From NCBI GenBank assembly GCA_946567425.1, contig CAMNXF010000011.1, forward strand, positions 49,031 through 113,030: 64,000 nucleotides of DNA. Reading direction: 5' to 3'. Both the position numbers and the translations under genes were made by a program. A model generated the notes under the pieces. It made no database searches and was not told the origin of the DNA. It worked only from the letters and a program-made list of their open reading frames with translations. Source of the DNA: an uncultured Clostridia bacterium. GTDB lineage: Bacteria > Bacillota > Clostridia > Oscillospirales > Ruminococcaceae. Below are positions 60,712 through 64,000 of the stretch, piece after piece (the first letter of the stretch is position 1; the number at the start of each line of letters is the position of its first letter).

Positions 60712-61764
60712 ATGGAATTACTTGACATACTGAAAACAGCGGTCGACAACTCCGCCTCGGACATCTTTATTATATCGGGTGCGGCGGTGAGCTATAAGGC
60801 GAACGGACGGCTCATCAAGATCGATAACACTCCGTTGCCGCCTGCGGAAACCAGACGGCTTGTCAACGACATCTACAAAATGGCGGATTTCAACTTTAAC
60901 GAGGACGAAATGCCCGACAAGGAAATGGACTTTTCCGTGTCGGTGAAGGGAATGGGGCGCTTCCGCGCGAATATCTACAAGCAGCGCGGGTCGTTCGCGG
61001 CAGTGCTGCGCTACGTTCCGTTCGTGCTGCCCGACGCGGAAACGCTCGGTATCCCTGAGGCGGTAATGCAGCTCTCCAAGGGCAAAAGCGGAATTGTGCT
61101 TGTCACGGGTCCGGCGGGAATAGGAAAATCGACGACGCTTTCATGCATTATAGACAAAATCAACAACGAGCGCTCAGGGCATATAATTACAATAGAGGAC
61201 CCTATCGAGTTTCTCCACAAGCACGGAAAGTGCATAATCAGCCAGCGCGAGATAAACATCGACACAGAAAGCTACATTGATGCGCTCCGTGCTGCACTGC
61301 GCCAGTCACCCGACGTTATTCTGCTTGGTGAAATGCGCGACTATGAGACGATCAGCGTCGCCATGACCGCCGCGGAAACGGGGCAGCTCGTTCTGTCGAC
61401 ACTTCACACGCTTGGCGCGGCGAACACGATCGACCGCATTATCGATGTGTTCCCGATAAATCAGCAGCACCAGATACGCATTCAGCTTTCAATGGTGTTG
61501 AGCGCGGTTGTTTCGCAACAGCTTCTCCCGACGGTCGACGGACGGCTCGTTCCCGCGTTTGAGATAATGACGATGAACAGCGCGATAAGAACGCTTATCC
61601 GCGACGAAAAGACTCACCAGATCGACACCATTCTGCAATCTGCACCGGGAATGCAGACAATGGACAACTGTATATTAAAAATGTATAAGGACGGCATTGT
61701 CTCTGCGGAGACTGCGGTCAATTTTGCATATAATTCCGATATGATGAAAAAACGTATCGGTTGA
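60712..61764 (+). CDS. pilT: Type IV pilus retraction ATPase PilT-like
   Basis: 350 residues from ATG 60712 (15 bases after the previous gene, GGAGGG upstream). Secretion-type hexameric ATPase. Walker A VTGPAGIGKSTTLSC (about 130-144), Asp box IITIEDPIEFLH, Walker B SPDVILLGEMRDYET, His box LVLSTLHTLGAANTIDRI, and the PilT-type AAIREL-like C-terminal region SAIRTLIRDEKTHQID. PilT normally pulls pili back; with no PilB here, this copy could also be the sole motor of a small pseudopilus. Confidence 0.9.
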   Translation: MELLDILKTAVDNSASDIFIISGAAVSYKANGRLIKIDNTPLPPAETRRLVNDIYKMADFNFNEDEMPDKEMDFSVSVKGMGRFRANIYKQRGSFAAVLRYVPFVLPDAETLGIPEAVMQLSKGKSGIVLVTGPAGIGKSTTLSCIIDKINNERSGHIITIEDPIEFLHKHGKCIISQREINIDTESYIDALRAALRQSPDVILLGEMRDYETISVAMTAAETGQLVLSTLHTLGAANTIDRIIDVFPINQQHQIRIQLSMVLSAVVSQQLLPTVDGRLVPAFEIMTMNSAIRTLIRDEKTHQIDTILQSAPGMQTMDNCILKMYKDGIVSAETAVNFAYNSDMMKKRIG

Positions 61765-61824
61765 AAACGTTGAAAATTTTCTGCGTTTTTTACAAAATTT
61801 TATTGAGAAATTTGTAAAAAACTC

Positions 61825-61853
61825 TTGACAAGGTATTCAAAGTGTGGTAAAAT
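61825..61853 (+). promoter_or_regulatory. Promoter of the surface protein gene
   Basis: TTGACA (61825-61830), 17 bases, TAAAAT (61848-61853), about 75 bases before the ATG. Confidence 0.8.
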
Positions 61854-61927
61854 TAAGTTACAATATGGAATACTGTACCTTTTAACGGTTCGGGGGCAGT
61901 TCGTTTCAGCATATGGAGGTGCTTATC

Positions 61928-64000
61928 ATGGCTGAAAATGATAAGAAGAGAAAACCGAATAAGGGCAAAGCCGCCTTTATGTTTGCCTTTGCGGTGACCG
62001 TTTTAAGCTCGCGCGCTGCTGCTTTGACGGCGTCGGCGACGACGGTTCCCGGAAATGACGAGTTCGATAATCAGACAGCCGGCAGCGTACAGAATGATGT
62101 CGGCTCTAATCCCGCATATCAAAGAAAAGGACCGAATTTGTTTGTTGCGACCGAGCAAGCGGATAAGGTGCGCGATCTTAAGCGTGAGTTGTCCCGTTAC
62201 GGTAATTTCGCGGTCATCGCAAATTCGCTTTCCGCGACGCACGTCGAGGGCAATTTTGCCGTAAACAGCACAAATTGTTTTGATGTTATCAACACAAATT
62301 TCGTAAAAAACAGCAATGTTGTGGACGGAGTATGCACCTGCTATGTTTCGTCTGTGCCTGATACTGATATCAAGCTCACCATGGCTGAGGATACGCGCTA
62401 TGAGTTGGTTCTTGGTTTCGACTATGAGCTGAAGTACTATGATAACGGGAATAAGATAGGCTTTGCGGTAGGCAGCAGAGAGTTTCAGATCGAATGCGGA
62501 GGTAATAAGGATCGTGTCACGATTCGCAGAGCCACCGAATCCGATACATACGCTAATATTCAAGGCATACTCGATGACGCTGCGGCAGCCGGACAAAATC
62601 TTTTGGACGATGTTGAGTTCTCAGCCGAGGATTCCGCAGACGCATTGAAAAATGCCGTTTACGCTATCGCCTGCAATGATGTCAAGCCCGGTCAGACGCT
62701 GCTCGTAAACGTTCATGCAAATGATCTTGCAAATAACGACAACAACCTTATCAGCCTTTTGTCCGACAACAACGGTGTAAAGGTGATAATCAACGTATTT
62801 ACCGAGGGTGTAAGCGAAGTTAATTTCGGCAATGTCAACGTTTCCGACTGGAATGACTCCTGTGGTAACGTTATGTTTAATTTCGGCGATTTTACCGGCT
62901 CAATCAATACCAAACAGATAGGCGGCGTGTTTGTTGCGCCTTACGCGGCATTTTCCAACGGCGGTAATCTTAATGGCGCTGTTTTTGCCGATGAGGTAAA
63001 AGCAGGCGCGGAGATACATCAGATTACGCTTGAGGAAGATAATAATTATCAGTCTCCCACTACTCCCGTTACACCTCCTCCTGTGCTGGAGGGCGATGAT
63101 GACGCAGATACGGATTCAGATACTGATACCGACGGAGATATGGATTCCGATACGGACACGGATACTGATAGTGACTCCGATTCTGACAGCGATAGCGATT
63201 CGGACGCTGACAGCGACAGTGATTCTGATTCTGACAGCGATAGCGATTCGGACGCTGACAGCGACAGTGACTCCGATTCTGACGGTGATAGCGATTCGGA
63301 CGCTGACAGCGACAGTGACTCCGATTCTGACGGTGATAGCGATTCGGACGCTGACAGCGACAGTGACTCCGATTCTGACAGCGACAGTGACTCCGATTCT
63401 GACAGCGACAGTGATTCCGATTCTGACGGTGATAGCGATTCGGACGCTGACAGCGACAGTGATTCCGATTCTGACAGCGATAGCGATTCGGACGCTGACA
63501 GCGACAGTGATTCCGATTCTGACAGTGATAGCGATTCGGACGCTGATAGCGATTCGGACGCTGATAGCGATTCGGACGCTGATAGCGACAGTGATTCCGA
63601 TTCTGACAGCGATAGCGATTCGGACGCTGATAGCGACAGTGATTCCGATTCTGATAGCGACAGTGATTCCGATTCTGATAGCGATAGCGATTCGGACGCT
63701 GACAGCGACAGTGACTCCGATTCTGACGGTGATAGCGACAGTGATTCCGATAGTGACGTCGGTTCTGATAATGATGATAAATTTGACCAAACACCTCCCA
63801 ACGAAGGTGATGCAGACGCGGACGGCGACGATGACGAGCCCGAAACTCCGACAACACCCGACAATGTAGAGGGAGACGACGATGCGGACGGCGATGATGA
63901 CGAGCCTGAAACTCCGACAACACCCGACAATGTAGAGGGAGACGACGATGCGGACGGCGACGATGACGAGCCTGAAACTCCGACAACACCTGACAATGTA
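61928..64000 (+). CDS. Choice-of-anchor A surface protein with Ser-Asp repeats (3' end outside window)
   Basis: Open from ATG 61928 (GGAGGTG upstream) to the last base, 691 codons with no stop, so the end is missing. Signal peptide (about 16-40, [19 protein letters not shown]). Residues about 75-380 look like the choice-of-anchor A domain: [20 protein letters not shown], then [20 protein letters not shown], near the end. A Pro/Thr hinge follows, then about 220 residues of alternating Asp-Ser (63109-63770), then 22-residue repeats with [13 protein letters not shown] (63809 onward). SD-repeat proteins are usually wall-anchored by LPXTG; the anchor cannot be seen. Long frames on the other strand here are artefacts of the repeats. 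Confidence 0.85.
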   Translation, partial: MAENDKKRKPNKGKAAFMFAFAVTVLSSRAAALTASATTVPGNDEFDNQTAGSVQNDVGSNPAYQRKGPNLFVATEQADKVRDLKRELSRYGNFAVIANSLSATHVEGNFAVNSTNCFDVINTNFVKNSNVVDGVCTCYVSSVPDTDIKLTMAEDTRYELVLGFDYELKYYDNGNKIGFAVGSREFQIECGGNKDRVTIRRATESDTYANIQGILDDAAAAGQNLLDDVEFSAEDSADALKNAVYAIACNDVKPGQTLLVNVHANDLANNDNNLISLLSDNNGVKVIINVFTEGVSEVNFGNVNVSDWNDSCGNVMFNFGDFTGSINTKQIGGVFVAPYAAFSNGGNLNGAVFADEVKAGAEIHQITLEEDNNYQSPTTPVTPPPVLEGDDDADTDSDTDTDGDMDSDTDTDTDSDSDSDSDSDSDADSDSDSDSDSDSDSDADSDSDSDSDGDSDSDADSDSDSDSDGDSDSDADSDSDSDSDSDSDSDSDSDSDSDSDGDSDSDADSDSDSDSDSDSDSDADSDSDSDSDSDSDSDADSDSDADSDSDADSDSDSDSDSDSDSDADSDSDSDSDSDSDSDSDSDSDSDADSDSDSDSDGDSDSDSDSDVGSDNDDKFDQTPPNEGDADADGDDDEPETPTTPDNVEGDDDADGDDDEPETPTTPDNVEGDDDADGDDDEPETPTTPDNV
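63109..63770 (+). repeat. Ser-Asp coding repeat, 48-bp higher-order unit
   Basis: Alternating Asp codons with Ser, Ala or Gly codons. A 16-codon unit (GACGGTGATAGCGATTCGGA, continuing) recurs at 63281 and 63329 exactly 48 bases apart, with shorter variants around it (12-base GATTCGGACGCT units at 63540-63590). Such tracts expand and contract by slippage or recombination. Confidence 0.85.
63809..64000 (+). repeat. 66-bp tandem coding repeat, three visible units
   Basis: Units begin at 63809, 63875 and 63941 (the third is cut by the window end). Each encodes 22 residues rich in Asp, Glu, Pro and Thr. The units are nearly identical, indicating recent duplication; more copies probably follow. 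Confidence 0.9.

Noticed and set aside
63109..63770. Regular repeats resembling a CRISPR array
   Set aside because: The units are in-frame coding repeats without unique spacers, inside an open reading frame.
63049..63996. Long open frames on the minus strand and in other plus frames over the repeat region
   Set aside because: They are by-products of the GAT/GAC-AGC/TCN repeat, which lacks stops in most frames. The plus frame from 61928 has a signal peptide, domain and ribosome site.

Overview
The window looks like the chromosome of a spore-forming Gram-positive anaerobe of the class Clostridia, probably Ruminococcaceae/Oscillospiraceae-like. Evidence: sporulation genes (cotJA, cotJB, spoVT, sigG, sigE, spoIIGA), alanine racemase, a cell-wall amidase, an LCP-like protein, strong GGAGG ribosome binding sites and many near-consensus TTGACA-17-TATAAT promoters. 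No rRNA, tRNA or CRISPR array was seen. Naming of the organism is inference; no marker gene was compared.

Layout. 1-860: two plus-strand genes of phage-like or unknown type that run up to a broken cotJC. 860-2835 (minus): cotJA-cotJB-cotJC fragment, dcd, spoVT. 3074-7710: two secreted GHL10/DUF187-type proteins, the second fused to an amidase. 7774-8910: alr (minus). 9110-14293: LCP-like, LUD-domain, manA, glucokinase, ilvD in one run. 14378-15701 (minus): ybaK, a 45-residue membrane peptide, a TerD protein. 15906-17300: MATE transporter. 17420-20813: MoxR ATPase, DUF58 protein and a membrane protein split by an in-frame TAG. 20821-24499: GNAT, metH, sigG. 24497-24663: a MITE-like element with perfect 20-bp terminal inverted repeats that supplies the stop codons of both sigG and sigE. 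24661-29144 (minus): sigE, spoIIGA, prfC, a UPF0104 flippase-like protein. 29422-31197: aspS. 31243-33708 (minus): ABC-2 transporter, XRE-AbrB regulator, cysteine-cluster protein. 34088: MarR. 34665: EAL protein. 36717-42509: envelope genes, YjbQ, YfhO, acetyltransferase, LysR. 42597-46297: fruK, prfB, rlmD. 46298-48050: an AT-rich accessory patch with a decayed rlmD tail, an unknown gene and a frameshifted GNAT.

48133-61764 is a single-direction run of eleven closely packed genes behind one promoter. It holds a ZapA-like coiled-coil protein, a U32 peptidase, a toroid-fold protein, a giant CapA protein with two tandem DUF6270-like domains, a transglutaminase lipoprotein, and a minimal type IV pilus-like set (PilC, four small membrane proteins, PilT). 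From 61928 a choice-of-anchor-A surface protein with Ser-Asp repeats runs off the window; it has no stop codon inside the window.

The most notable points are the cotJC break next to phage-like DNA (a possible developmentally excised element), the sigG leader hairpin that buries its Shine-Dalgarno sequence, the MITE that ends both sporulation sigma genes, the CapA/DUF6270/pilus operon, and a set of recently broken genes (in-frame stops and a homopolymer frameshift).
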